Shown here: piece after piece, positions 19,801-28,146 of the stretch
Layout of the letters: each line of letters starts with the position of its first letter
Numbering within the stretch: the stretch's first letter is position 1
Position numbers and translations under genes: made by a program
IMG/VR virus record: IMGVR_UViG_3300037961_003440
Coordinates: 30,365 to 94,364 of that record
Reading direction: 5' to 3' (one strand)
From: a virus
Length of the DNA: 64,000 nt
Notes under the pieces: generated by a model
Seen by the model: only the letters and a program-made list of their open reading frames with translations
Told to the model about the DNA's origin: nothing
The model's database searches: none

Positions 19801-21644
19801 CACTTAATGCTAATGGCTCTACTACAAATGGTAGAGCAGTAATTAAAATTGAACAAGTAGATATTGCATCTGAGGATGGTTTTTCTACAAATAATGCAGG
19901 TACATTAGTTAATGTAGATGTGTCCTCATCTTTTAATAAGATTAATCAATGGGTTAATTTTGTTAATGATTTAACAGGTCATTATTTAGTTTCCGAACAA
20001 GATTTATCTAATAATGATATTCCTTTGTATATACACTCAAGAAGAAATGATGTACAAGAATCTACGGCAAATCTTATACATCAAGTTATTAGCCATAATA
20101 TTAATCATAACGGTACTACAATAACACATTATATAGAAATAGATAATGTTCCTTATTCAAATGGTTCTCATCAATTATATAATATGTATAGAGTTATGAG
20201 AATAGCAAAGGACTGTACTTTTGATTTTACCCCTAATGATGTAGAAATGTATAAATTATCAAATAGATTTACTCGTATGCCAGCAGAAAATAAATGTTAT
20301 ACATTAGTAGGAAATTCAAATATTTTTCCTCATCGTGGTGCAGCAAGTACAAATTTAACAGCGTGTAATGAAGCAGTATTATCTATGTATGTAGGTTTAG
20401 ATGTAGATGGAAAACCTAATTCAGATTATATTGTTAAAAGAGTTAATAATAGTTTTGCTACTGTTGATGGTAATAATAATACATTTATTAAAAATAAATC
20501 TTATAATTGTTTAGTTACAGATGGGATAACAGATTTAAATAAAGATTTATTATTTACAGGTGACGGTAGCCTTTCAAACCCCGATAGAATTGTATTTTCA
20601 GGTCAAATGAAAAATTTAAAAGGTATAGTTTCAATAGGTGAAGCATTTTCAGTAACTACTCAAAGAAATCCAATAAACAATACTGTTAAAAGATGTAATA
20701 TAGCAAGCACAGTAGATATAGTAGAAGAAGTAGATGAGATAACAAATACTATATTAGAAACTAATAATATACAATTTAATCCAGAATATAATGTTACAAA
20801 TGATTTATATTACATAGGTAACAATTACATAGGTAATAATGCCTTTTCAGTTATTAATAGATTATTAAATTATAAAAATAAAAGATTATATATTGATGGA
20901 AGAAATATAAAAGGGTTAGATAATATTCCTGACGAATGGAAAACTAATATAGTTTTATCAGAAAATGATGTTGATTCTCAAGTTAGCAATATTAAAAGAA
21001 TACAATCTACATTTGATTTCTTTAATCATGTAGTAGTTTATGGTGATGGAGTAAAAGGTACTGGTAGAAATAGACAATCAATAAAAGAAACTGATAGAAC
21101 AATAACTAAGGAAATAACAGACTTAACAATAAAAACACAAAAGGCCGCAGATGATTTAGCAATATCAACAGTAGAAACTCTTGATTCATTAAATAGTCAA
21201 GTAGAATTTCAAATACCCAGATTTAAAATACCATATCTAAAGGCCGGTCATATTATTACATTAGATTATCCTACTCAAAAAATACCAACAAATTTTTATC
21301 AAGTCTTAGAAATACAAACTATATTTGGACAATTGCCTAAAGTTATATTAGGTAAGTATAGTCAATCTTTAGCAGGAGTATATACAGATATTATAATTAA
21401 AAATCAAGAAACAGATGGTCAATTGAGGGGAGATAATTTTACTGATGAAACAGCAAATGTTTCCGAAGATGATGATTCCTTTATTCAACCAATGAAACTA
21501 AAAATAACTAAAACAACAACGGCATCAAGTTCTAATAGTACAATAGGGTTTAATAACCTAATAGGGTTTAACAGTAGTGTAGGGTTTGTTTCTACATCAT
21601 CAAGTAGCCAAGAAGTAATATTAGATGAGGACTTAACGGGGTGA
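13878..21644 (+). CDS. Giant baseplate/tail-tip protein
   Basis: 2588 residues from ATG at 13878, preceded by GAGGGGAGAGATA; the in-frame codons upstream have no such site. The protein is mostly beta-rich, with Asn/Thr/Ser-rich sections like fibre domains. A C-terminal section (about 2430-2540) contains FQIPRFKIPYLKAGHIITLD and NFYQVLEIQTIF, a pattern typical of tail-hub domains that close the tube. The end is low complexity, with three IGF/VGF repeats encoded by GGGTTT units. It probably combines hub and receptor-binding parts. Confidence 0.55.
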   Translation: MVNVEYNSTIIPLNVGVPLLSPVSTWPHTSGTYSDTGSTIKSAFYNVSQNPRIIIKNTYVGKSINCYEIHNSPDTPLSSVASNVFEVKNIQRSGGFSTSVLNRVYPFNLNLESYLEVSAATKGNRICLEGQGALTTLISGSTLDTASDYFVVINADDPLNHHIAKITELHTYEVFGDGFDFEPAYHKEVPKGTKISIYKGPDSTDTHIVAVGYGLLGDSTTSDERHDSYVEVSRPTFYFYEDRCDVNKLLGDTKYKVTKTSAHGSGDPFTGGSLTFDFGKKQSTAHSLFHLTTPDLHKFGSSICFKTTSSHGNFIQDKSRYSQFGLLKDNLKINDETITQASGVMKQRIVSNGAVEVYNNPNIDYIWNTQPHSETYDTSLGEWDKCFKNINRDGHHLTTGLSKESYDSNIKRYVEYENSDTKNNAIPQVSNIDIYESIVSVGNFIEVNIPDPNRIVDLKIKPYDKVSLREQLDDIDYEGRMSIPLIGNANSSTTGWSLTIKGLSPNQDLRTIWGSSDVAALNPDGVAHSDNLNKLRIKNIIFMGDFNSAPVQGDDGYEQVFTITHRRNVNTDATWVVCTGNWSLEDFVNETAFVYTYNGRTKLFNTNVQIDTEWDGTNLKRDGNIVGINDSYLSNTEFFVRDRDLTGFRIPIKYGDKNLNYLKPLYDDYDCYQIKTTVRGNNSIVNVPNLYEYINGNIIYDNKLFEGNVEYLEDEIQPSGILQYKFKGRDRVSDVLDIVVNHNFTHTSDYIYTTNNPTNDLTTVIFNSNANTVNIKDFDYGDTVISLFSFDSIISTQTNIEVGDTLFCNINGKCRLIGIIQSISGETAVSGTYWNGSTRTAIPQPNNGYNITLTEATNYSSKNKTYGADNLRVSKKTTSLGKALSSNLSNNIRPTSLEGCSNKGLLFVDGNSINLTSGEKIEKLSNLSAIDSEFSQGFPISNIKGNEISANLPDYKFNITTDINENIIKKYDTISSPTEMGVLKIEALENKLSLITLAPIFPVVLAKTAENTLDTTLTNSQGLYFVNTQGLSNGGFLHYLSSETNNNGASKTFTNPGYIDDPTDVDGIDYRLEDNYGTFIWRYIGLQESDSTLVWNNAMIDRVWNVKYSQTNRELNHMYGNKSPINGYASAVRIEYDGVVRNWDYQSVITQAWLKQNSPEGREGFYNIEGSRFWDILKMPNEIRNQIAGFGLVLNPTYAFRESSLRSYYPKLSTRIGFPGDLINNLTGTYYQYRENYEAFDKGIENFYLFSTGDIYPDSYKRTNSIGFTNRNLSDYGIIFKSKGVKGNTIIEHSNYKGTIVDTLESDTSYEIMPINNSNKNTSELKRMGLMRLIEVTYDWHFNEVDYENLDDIVKSRKSRFTTEIKPLGDYVEFFPGEIDMLKTSFGNPKVIGFSIDGSTQANGEYTESGSLNGSALPYYIIEEGSTTIPNTVSGVMDFFKIYTDYDNFDTGSTNLLGTYQAQILGLTNIEGGYRTVNTGPNQLRLQGSWHTETGILAGNLASSVTQQPIGGTVGTYTAVVTTTNNTNRARGFICDITLDSPTNVSSIVFHEESSSVFIGKNIHYKGAHYQAGDTVTIAGSAVGSSQDIIITLQNSDLTTEHRIYLFQTGQASGQNNNALNYEDVITGTNIKRCDYTGLLKMTADGQDEPQDIHSYEVRTNEGDFIANSIAYTGLRAENYFFNYTTILGALDNDDGFYKGVYEDTAITTQTDAEKQKGYHIFIPYHVTGGSRNNLHESVGALPLKRGTPIRFGSLLPFSQGVDVDLRSTQGNTTKSLSRVIDAFSEWDDGTQTANTRPVGYAPSHLYTDTMLVIKRLKAHNHSMLGQSKGFPMQNAHIYGDTTSINTKINTEEIYNGSTIPNLHLSFCFTDSQSSFPSILYAYNFTDVSQYPNRTTYGFESTGTQAYGSVSTNNHRFLSSTGGRNVVDDRGNDLLDKSDQIYGAEILFKLNLSLLASNVSVIELDNLSQTSGSLTLNANGSTTNGRAVIKIEQVDIASEDGFSTNNAGTLVNVDVSSSFNKINQWVNFVNDLTGHYLVSEQDLSNNDIPLYIHSRRNDVQESTANLIHQVISHNINHNGTTITHYIEIDNVPYSNGSHQLYNMYRVMRIAKDCTFDFTPNDVEMYKLSNRFTRMPAENKCYTLVGNSNIFPHRGAASTNLTACNEAVLSMYVGLDVDGKPNSDYIVKRVNNSFATVDGNNNTFIKNKSYNCLVTDGITDLNKDLLFTGDGSLSNPDRIVFSGQMKNLKGIVSIGEAFSVTTQRNPINNTVKRCNIASTVDIVEEVDEITNTILETNNIQFNPEYNVTNDLYYIGNNYIGNNAFSVINRLLNYKNKRLYIDGRNIKGLDNIPDEWKTNIVLSENDVDSQVSNIKRIQSTFDFFNHVVVYGDGVKGTGRNRQSIKETDRTITKEITDLTIKTQKAADDLAISTVETLDSLNSQVEFQIPRFKIPYLKAGHIITLDYPTQKIPTNFYQVLEIQTIFGQLPKVILGKYSQSLAGVYTDIIIKNQETDGQLRGDNFTDETANVSEDDDSFIQPMKLKITKTTTASSSNSTIGFNNLIGFNSSVGFVSTSSSSQEVILDEDLTG

Positions 21645-21648
21645 TAAA

Positions 21649-21984
21649 ATTTTAACAGAAACAGGCAAAGCAAAAATAAGAGATTTAATTAGTGCTGAAT
21701 TTAATACAATGAAAATAGGTACAGGTGGAGATAGTACTAATCCTATGGCTACCGATTTAGATTCACCATTAGCAAGTACAACTGCTACAAAAGTTAGTAC
21801 AGGGCAATCGGCATTAGATTTTATAGGTACATTTTCAGGTGCAACAATAGCAGGTCAAACAATTAAAGAAATGGCTATTTTTAATTCAGCAGGTATTATG
21901 TTGAGTAGAGTCAGTTTTAATCCTATTGGCCCATTTACAGCATCAGATTCAATAGAATTGGTTTTTACATTAGAGGTGAATTAA
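21649..21984 (+). CDS. Small tail-fibre-associated protein with ATT start
   Basis: 111 residues if it starts at ATT (21649), three bases after GGGGTGATAAA. The first ATG (21709) lacks a ribosome site and would remove LTETGKAKIRDLISAEF. That stretch matches the 'LT..G...IrdLI' start common in phage tail proteins. The rest (MKIGTGGD, ending SIELVFTLEVN) fits a family of short fibre or baseplate proteins of the same layout. The stop is followed one base later by the fibre gene. Non-AUG initiation is inferred from sequence. Confidence 0.55.
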   Translation: MLTETGKAKIRDLISAEFNTMKIGTGGDSTNPMATDLDSPLASTTATKVSTGQSALDFIGTFSGATIAGQTIKEMAIFNSAGIMLSRVSFNPIGPFTASDSIELVFTLEVN

Positions 21985-21985
21985 A

Positions 21986-24244
21986 ATGGTAGATTATGCA
22001 AATCAAGATAAAATAACATCCTTAAGCGCAGCAAGTACAGATGGAATAACAGATGGTGTAGACCATCTTCATAGCGGTATAATTAAAGTATTGTCAAAAA
22101 TAAATAAAGGTAATTATATTGCAGAATATGGTTCTTCTGTATTTCAACAAATAGCAGGTAGTAGCAGAACCAAATTTAAATTTAATGGTGATATAAAATA
22201 TGTTAGAGATGGAAGAATATATGTTGGTACTCCGACTGAGGTTGAATTAACTTCAGACCCTAATGCGTCAAATGATAGGTATGATTTAATTGTGATTTCA
22301 GGTTCAGCATTAGCAGTTAGAACGGGTAATGATAATTCTACACCCGTTGTACCGGATTTACAAAATGATGATATTCCCGTTGCTTTGATAAAGGTTGTTG
22401 GTGGTTCAAGTGCAAATGCGACAGATAGACATATTCAACTATATGGATATGACAAAACTACTTTTGCTCAATCTATACAAAAGTTATACAACAATGTTGG
22501 TACAGAATCTGCGACATTAGAAGCAAATGGAGATGTATCATTAACAGGTAGTTTAATCGTAGGAAGTAATATTATCAAAGCATCAGACTCAGGAAGCACA
22601 ATTACGATGGACACCAACGATAATGTAACCATTGGGAACAACTTAACAGTAGGGAATGACTTAACTTTAGGAAATAATGTAATTAGAGCATCCGATGGAG
22701 GAACAGTAATTACAACAGATACAAGTAGTAATGCAACTATCATTAATAACTTAACAGTAGGTGGCGATTTACTTGGGCCGGTTAATGGTACATTTAATAT
22801 TGCTTCAATGCAAAGTATGGTGTTTAAAGTAGATACTCAAAATAATCGTAATGATACTTGGGCTTTTATGAATGGGGCAGGTGCTACGGTTGTTTCAATT
22901 GATGAAGTAGGTAATGTAAGTATGAACCATTTAGATGTCAAGGGAGGTATTATTGATTCGTCGGTAACAGGAACAATAACTATGCAACAACATACAGTAC
23001 TTAGTAATGGCCTTACTGTTACACCAAGTAGACCAATTACAAATCAAGGTTATAGAGAAACCGTAGCAAGTAAATATATGGCTTTAACGGCTAATTCTAA
23101 TTCAACTTCCGGTACTGTCATTCCTGATGGTAATCCAAATGCTTTACCGATAAATAGTACGGATTATGTTATAAGGCAAAATCTTATGGAAGCGATACAA
23201 TATCCTTTAGATTGCTTAAAAGAAGTATATTATTTAGGTACGAATGAAGATGACCAAGTTGCTATGATTAATACTTTATCAAGCGGTTTATATTCAGGAG
23301 GTTCAAGTGACCCACTTTTTGAAATGAATATAGGTTTAACAGCAACAAATTTTCAAAATAATAATGGGTTATATGGTAGCGGTGGATTTGTATGTTTAGC
23401 AACAGACCCGCTTTCTGGTGGTGTAACGGATTTTGAAAATAGAAAAATTACATTAGTAAATACCAGTAATACACCTGTTTATATATTTACTTATTTAGGT
23501 ATAGGGGAAGAAGGCTTCAATAAAATGATTGCACCGCTTTTTGGTAAGGGTATTTTTACACAAAATAGATTGAGTGGTTTGACAGCCATGAATTGTGTTA
23601 ATTTACAATCTATGCTACATACTCAAATATTAAATACAATAACACAAGCCCCACATAGTCTAACATTTTATACAGGTGGTGGAGGCAGTACACTTAACGT
23701 ACTTGATGCTTATGTTTTAAAACCAACAGAAAGTGTTACATTACAAAACTTTAGCGTTGATACTGAAAATCCTGAAGATGAAATGATGCATCATCATGGA
23801 TTTATGAGTAATCAAATAATCTCTCAATTTTATAATCCACCAATTTCAGGTAATAGTGGGCCGCTTCATTATTGGATGCCTATTGCTAATGCAACAAATA
23901 CTATAACAAGTAAAGTATTGTATAATGGTGTACACGATAGTATATTTCCTCATGTTGCACAATCAGGTTATACAATACATTCAGCAAAAGTAGGCGGTAG
24001 TTCAATTAATTTACCACCTCATGCACCTCAAGGAACACAATATTTTGTTTATGCTGAAACAGCAACTGTTGTAATATGTGCTAATCCAAGTGGAGGACAT
24101 TCAATAGAAACTGCTGGTATTGCTTCACAAGATGTTTTTACTAACTCTACCGCAACAACAACAGGACAATCAGATACATTAGCGGCAGGTGAAATGGCAA
24201 CTTATGTTAAATTGGCTGCTAACAAATGGTTAAAGGTGGGTTGA
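21986..24244 (+). CDS. Tail fibre protein
   Basis: 752 residues after TTAGAGGTGAATTAAA. The N-terminal ~170 residues (DGVDHLHSGIIKVL, RIYVGTPTEVELTS, YDLIVISGSALAVR) have the pattern of fibre attachment domains. Residues about 185-260 contain two copies of a NNLTVG/GNNVIRASDGGT beta-solenoid-like repeat. The C-terminal half is rich in Gly, Asn and His and may form the tip. It is the main candidate for host recognition. Confidence 0.6.
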   Translation: MVDYANQDKITSLSAASTDGITDGVDHLHSGIIKVLSKINKGNYIAEYGSSVFQQIAGSSRTKFKFNGDIKYVRDGRIYVGTPTEVELTSDPNASNDRYDLIVISGSALAVRTGNDNSTPVVPDLQNDDIPVALIKVVGGSSANATDRHIQLYGYDKTTFAQSIQKLYNNVGTESATLEANGDVSLTGSLIVGSNIIKASDSGSTITMDTNDNVTIGNNLTVGNDLTLGNNVIRASDGGTVITTDTSSNATIINNLTVGGDLLGPVNGTFNIASMQSMVFKVDTQNNRNDTWAFMNGAGATVVSIDEVGNVSMNHLDVKGGIIDSSVTGTITMQQHTVLSNGLTVTPSRPITNQGYRETVASKYMALTANSNSTSGTVIPDGNPNALPINSTDYVIRQNLMEAIQYPLDCLKEVYYLGTNEDDQVAMINTLSSGLYSGGSSDPLFEMNIGLTATNFQNNNGLYGSGGFVCLATDPLSGGVTDFENRKITLVNTSNTPVYIFTYLGIGEEGFNKMIAPLFGKGIFTQNRLSGLTAMNCVNLQSMLHTQILNTITQAPHSLTFYTGGGGSTLNVLDAYVLKPTESVTLQNFSVDTENPEDEMMHHHGFMSNQIISQFYNPPISGNSGPLHYWMPIANATNTITSKVLYNGVHDSIFPHVAQSGYTIHSAKVGGSSINLPPHAPQGTQYFVYAETATVVICANPSGGHSIETAGIASQDVFTNSTATTTGQSDTLAAGEMATYVKLAANKWLKVG

Positions 24245-24245
24245 T

Positions 24246-25112
24246 ATGGATTTTCTTTTTACTAATTTAAAAAAGGGTACAAAGATTCGTAAAAAAAGAT
24301 TAGCAGGTGGAGGTGGAGGTGGAGGTGCTCAAACACCATCTACTAAATTACCCCCACCAACTAATATACCTATAAATTATCAGTTTTATTTAGGAACACC
24401 CGGTTCTAATGTTTATCCTGCAATTCATTTTACTTTTGTTAGTTTTGCACAAAATACTGTTTCAATAAGTACAGAAAACTTTGATACTTATACAGATATT
24501 ACTTCTATGTCAGTAAATCCACCAACATCAAATCCTAATAATCCAATATCTCTTGTTCCAGAAACGACATATCAACAAGAAATATCAGTACCTGTTGCAA
24601 CTGCTAATTCAAATATGGGTCATTCAGCAGGAATAGAAATAATCATTGGTGCTTTATTTAAGTTTAATCAATCTTATTCTCCTACACATTATTATGATTA
24701 TGAATTAACAATTGTTTCTCAATCATTATCAAACGGTGCAACACTTAATGGTTTTGCAAATAGTAATGTACAAGGGCCAGCATCTACTATTCCTAATACT
24801 ACTAATTGGCCGGCAGGTGGTAAAAGTGGTTGGTTTATAGACCCATTTTTAACACAAAGTAATCAAACACCAGATACAGGTATTTACGGACAAAATTATA
24901 GTTTTATATTTGCTAATCCACCGTCTGTAACTAATGCTAATTGTCCAAGATTATTTATATTATATGGTGGTGGTAAAGGTTCTCAATTACCAATGCAAGT
25001 AGGAGACACATTCACTTTAAATTTAAAGGCTGGGTTAGATTTTAATGCTAATTATCCAAGTTCAACAACACCAATTTTTTATAATCATAGGATAGTGGTT
25101 ACTTTAGTATAG
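24246..25112 (+). CDS. Beta-rich tail protein with basic, poly-glycine N-terminus
   Basis: 288 residues. The N-terminus is basic (KKGTKIRKKRLAG), then Gly7 encoded by alternating GGT/GGA codons, then a Pro-rich linker (TKLPPPTNIP). The remainder is a beta-rich domain (YPAIHFTFVSFAQNTVSIST; YNHRIVVTLV at the end). The start follows the fibre stop by one base (TTGATATGG). A fibre tip or secreted adhesin is possible; no family recognised. Confidence 0.5.
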   Translation: MDFLFTNLKKGTKIRKKRLAGGGGGGGAQTPSTKLPPPTNIPINYQFYLGTPGSNVYPAIHFTFVSFAQNTVSISTENFDTYTDITSMSVNPPTSNPNNPISLVPETTYQQEISVPVATANSNMGHSAGIEIIIGALFKFNQSYSPTHYYDYELTIVSQSLSNGATLNGFANSNVQGPASTIPNTTNWPAGGKSGWFIDPFLTQSNQTPDTGIYGQNYSFIFANPPSVTNANCPRLFILYGGGKGSQLPMQVGDTFTLNLKAGLDFNANYPSSTTPIFYNHRIVVTLV

Positions 25113-25120
25113 GTGTTATT

Positions 25121-25264
25121 ATGGGTTATTGTTTAGCAAATTATTGTTTTACGGGCTATGAAATAACTATTTTAATAATATTAGAAATATTATTTTGGGC
25201 TGGATTAGGTTTTTTTGGGATGAAAAAGATAAAACGCAAAATTAAAAAAATACCTAAAAATTAA
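25121..25264 (+). CDS. 47-residue membrane protein, possible holin-like
   Basis: Begins at ATG after TAGGTGTTATT. One hydrophobic helix (ITILIILEILFWAGLGFFG) is followed by a strongly basic tail (KKIKRKIKKIPKN). It is the last rightward virion gene. Size, single helix and basic tail resemble small membrane-acting viral proteins, but lysis function is only a guess. Confidence 0.5.
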   Translation: MGYCLANYCFTGYEITILIILEILFWAGLGFFGMKKIKRKIKKIPKN

Positions 25265-25282
25265 AAATTGCGATTTTTGCAT

Positions 25283-25323
25283 AAAAAAAAACGAGGCATG
25301 GCCGAAAAACCGACCATACCCCG
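25283..25323 (-). terminator. Terminator of the leftward replication operon
   Basis: On the minus strand a 13-bp stem (25311-25323 with 25292-25304, three G-U pairs, loop 25305-25310) is followed by nine T. On the plus strand the same bases form A-C mismatches, so the hairpin is specific to leftward transcripts. It lies 22 bases beyond the stop of the exonuclease gene. Confidence 0.85.
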
Positions 25324-25344
25324 AAATTTTATACTCAATTTATT

Positions 25345-25950
25345 TTACCAATTTACTTGCAACTCACCAAATATACTTTTTTCTTCATCAAAGTATTTAA
25401 CTACACCATTATCTTGTCCATATTTCCACAAATCATATGTCAATTGTGAATCTTTTAAACAATAATCTACCACATCATCATAATCTCCTGCTTTCCATTT
25501 TACCACAGAATCAATACTACTCATATTTTTCTGGTCATCTATGGTACATTTAACTAAATTATCTAAATGAATTCTTTTACCATGTTCTTTTAATAAATAA
25601 GCACTTGTATCAATACATCTATTTGACTTATCTTCTAAAAATTTTCTTACAATATAAATATCCATAGAATCTCTAAGAACAGGTAAATCAAAAGCGTTAA
25701 TATTATGCCCTAATAGAATTCCTCCTTTTTGGAAATGTTCGTCTAAATCAAATTTAAACTCTCTTAATTCTTTAATTATAACAGTAGTATCTTTTTTTAA
25801 GTCTTTAAGAGGTTCATCTACATATATTACCCCATTATTTCCATCCCATGTTGTAATACAAGCAACTTTGAATAGGTGAGTATTACCCCAACCTCCAATC
25901 TCATAACTTAAGTTTTTAGTTTCTATATCAAACGATAATACATTACTCAT
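25345..25950 (-). CDS. DEDD-type 3'-5' exonuclease (RNase H-like)
   Basis: 201 residues. The motifs of the DEDD superfamily are in order: FDIET (residues 6-10), GHNINAFDLPVL (about 80-91) and a final DYCLKDSQLTYDLW with the YxxxD spacing of the DEDDy type. The protein resembles the stand-alone exonuclease half of family B polymerases. It would proofread or process DNA or RNA ends. It is the last gene of the leftward unit and overlaps the ATPase gene by eight bases. Confidence 0.75.
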   Translation of the reverse strand: MSNVLSFDIETKNLSYEIGGWGNTHLFKVACITTWDGNNGVIYVDEPLKDLKKDTTVIIKELREFKFDLDEHFQKGGILLGHNINAFDLPVLRDSMDIYIVRKFLEDKSNRCIDTSAYLLKEHGKRIHLDNLVKCTIDDQKNMSSIDSVVKWKAGDYDDVVDYCLKDSQLTYDLWKYGQDNGVVKYFDEEKSIFGELQVNW

Positions 25951-27469
25951 CTTCTTTCACCTTTAATTTTACATAAGTCTGTGATTTTCTTAATTCTTCA
26001 AAAATATGTTTTACACTTTGCCAATGACGATAAAATTTATTTCTACCACATTGTTCATTTTTTCTGAAGGATTCAATCATCAACTTCTTATCTACCCAAC
26101 CATCTGTACCATTAACTTTAATCTTTGGGTTCGTTGAGTTATAAGCCGCAATATACATCTTCTCATTATTTTTATCAGAAAACCTTTTTGGTCTTTTCTT
26201 TAGTTTTTCTGTGAACCAACTTGTTATAGAATCAAAAGATTCATCTGTTAATTGTCTACCTTGTTTAATATGCTTTGCTGTAATCTTACTACTTCTTTCT
26301 GATATAGCACATAAAGCGGCCGCAATAGAAATGTTATTAATCATATTCATTAAAAAGGTATTTAGTGCTTCATAAATATTATCATCAAAAGTATTCATAT
26401 ATTTCTTCATACCTCTCCATACATTCTTTAATGCTTTTTGACCATCATCTGTCCATTCAATAACTTTTCTTTTATCTCCATCAACAGCATCTAATCTATC
26501 TTGAACCCATCTATAAGTATTATAAAGCATCTCAGAAAATTCTTCATGATAAACTGCTGAACCATCTTCATCTTCTAAAATTTCTCCAACCATATCAATA
26601 TAATCTTCTTCCATTTGTGCTCTTAAAGATTCAGGTACATCTCTAACATAAAGCCACATTCTTTGGAATACACCTTTTGTTAAAATAACTTTTTCTAATC
26701 CTTCAGGTGGTAATGTCGTAGCCCACAAACTTCTTTGTGAATCAACAACTAAATCTCTACCCCATTCGGTTAGTCTTTTCTTAATTAAATGGCTCTTAGA
26801 ATCTAAACGATTCATAAACTTTTGAAACAGCATAACTGTTTCTTGTTTATGTTGTGATTCTTTAAATATACCAGAATGTTCAAACTCATCAAAAGCAATA
26901 ATACCACTACCATAAAGGCTACCAAAAATGGTTAAATCAATAACTTTAGGTATATCGTATTCGTCATCATCTCTTGCTTGTTGTCTATCATAGTCAGGAT
27001 TATCTACATTTATTTTCATTGTTCCTAATAATGCTTGGTCTGTAAAACTATCAGGATTATTTAATGTAAATTGTCTAACTCCCGATAATGGTAAATTATT
27101 TCTTGTTGTAGGGTATGCGTTAATTAATTCAAAGGTTCTTTCCCATACAGGTTCAAGAAAATCAAACATAGTAGTCTTTCCACTTCTTGAAGTTTGAATC
27201 CAACAGTAATGGATTCTTGGGTCAAGCGTTAGTCTACCAATTGGTACTCTAACTATATCTTTTAATATTTGTCCTAATGTTACAAAATATGACATCGTTG
27301 CTGAATAATCATTGTAAAGAGAAAACTCTCCTACTACATTTTTCCATCTAATAGCATCTTTAGGTAATTCAATTTTCTTTGAGCGTATTACCTCTAAACT
27401 ACTATTATCATTTACTTTTGCTAACGCATCATATAATTCCCATTCATCTACATTTAAATCTTCAGCCAT
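25943..27469 (-). CDS. P-loop ATPase, probable replicative helicase
   Basis: 508 residues. A Walker A-like motif TSRSGKTT lies near residue 95, lacking the usual first Gly. A Walker B motif IIAFDEFEHSG lies near 190. A conserved stretch GVFQRMWLYVRDVPE near 270 resembles the corresponding section of DUF3987/MCM-like helicase ATPases. The C-terminal ~150 residues look like winged-helix domains. Placed next to primase and polymerase genes, it is the best helicase candidate in the window, which otherwise lacks one. Confidence 0.5.
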   Translation of the reverse strand: MAEDLNVDEWELYDALAKVNDNSSLEVIRSKKIELPKDAIRWKNVVGEFSLYNDYSATMSYFVTLGQILKDIVRVPIGRLTLDPRIHYCWIQTSRSGKTTMFDFLEPVWERTFELINAYPTTRNNLPLSGVRQFTLNNPDSFTDQALLGTMKINVDNPDYDRQQARDDDEYDIPKVIDLTIFGSLYGSGIIAFDEFEHSGIFKESQHKQETVMLFQKFMNRLDSKSHLIKKRLTEWGRDLVVDSQRSLWATTLPPEGLEKVILTKGVFQRMWLYVRDVPESLRAQMEEDYIDMVGEILEDEDGSAVYHEEFSEMLYNTYRWVQDRLDAVDGDKRKVIEWTDDGQKALKNVWRGMKKYMNTFDDNIYEALNTFLMNMINNISIAAALCAISERSSKITAKHIKQGRQLTDESFDSITSWFTEKLKKRPKRFSDKNNEKMYIAAYNSTNPKIKVNGTDGWVDKKLMIESFRKNEQCGRNKFYRHWQSVKHIFEELRKSQTYVKLKVKEDE

Positions 27470-28146
27470 TAATATCTCACTTCCTTTTCTTCATTTAATG
27501 CCTTTAAAATATTTTCAGCAGTTTTATTTCCTATGCCTTTTATTTTAATAATATCTTTATTATTAGACATTGATATTTCTGCTATACTTCCAAAGGTCTT
27601 TAATAGGGCTTTTGCTTTTTCTACTGAAACACCCTGTATTTCAGAAAGCACATCTACTCTTACATCATCTGTTTTTATTTTCTTAGGTAATTCTTTGTGT
27701 ATAATTAAATTTTTATCTATATGTTCTGTTGTTGCTAATATAATATGAGCCGCAGTTCTATAACTATCTACCCATATAGGTTTTACATCTGTATGTAATG
27801 CTATTGAAGTTAAAGCACCAACAAACATTTTCTTTAGTTTTGTTCTCCATGAGGTTGAATTATAATTTGTTCTATGTAAATATTCTATTGCGTCATCTAA
27901 TGTTCCGTATATTAGTATTATGTTTTTATTGTAAGTTCTATCCATATTATCTAATTGATTAAATATTCTTTTGTTTCTTATAGATTGTAAAAAGTCTGCG
28001 GCTGATTTTGCTTCTATACAACAATCACCAACAATATAATCACCAATCTCTAACCATTTCTTTTCTGTTTCTATTTTTGCTTTTTTTGCTATTGTTTCTA
28101 ATGTTCTACTTAACTGTGAGTTTTCTCTACTATCAATTATTATCAT
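27469..28146 (-). CDS. XPF/ERCC4-type structure-specific nuclease
   Basis: 225 residues from the ATG seven bases after GGAGG. The ERCC4 nuclease core is seen at the N-terminus: IIIDSREN, then LEIGDYIVG and CIEAKSAADFLQSI, where EAK replaces the usual ERK. Two helix-hairpin-helix motifs follow at the C-terminus (EIQGVSVEKAKALLKTFGS; IKGIGNKTAENILKAL). Archaeal XPF cuts branched DNA at forks and flaps. The stop overlaps the next gene's start at one base. Confidence 0.8.
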   Translation of the reverse strand: MIIIDSRENSQLSRTLETIAKKAKIETEKKWLEIGDYIVGDCCIEAKSAADFLQSIRNKRIFNQLDNMDRTYNKNIILIYGTLDDAIEYLHRTNYNSTSWRTKLKKMFVGALTSIALHTDVKPIWVDSYRTAAHIILATTEHIDKNLIIHKELPKKIKTDDVRVDVLSEIQGVSVEKAKALLKTFGSIAEISMSNNKDIIKIKGIGNKTAENILKALNEEKEVRY

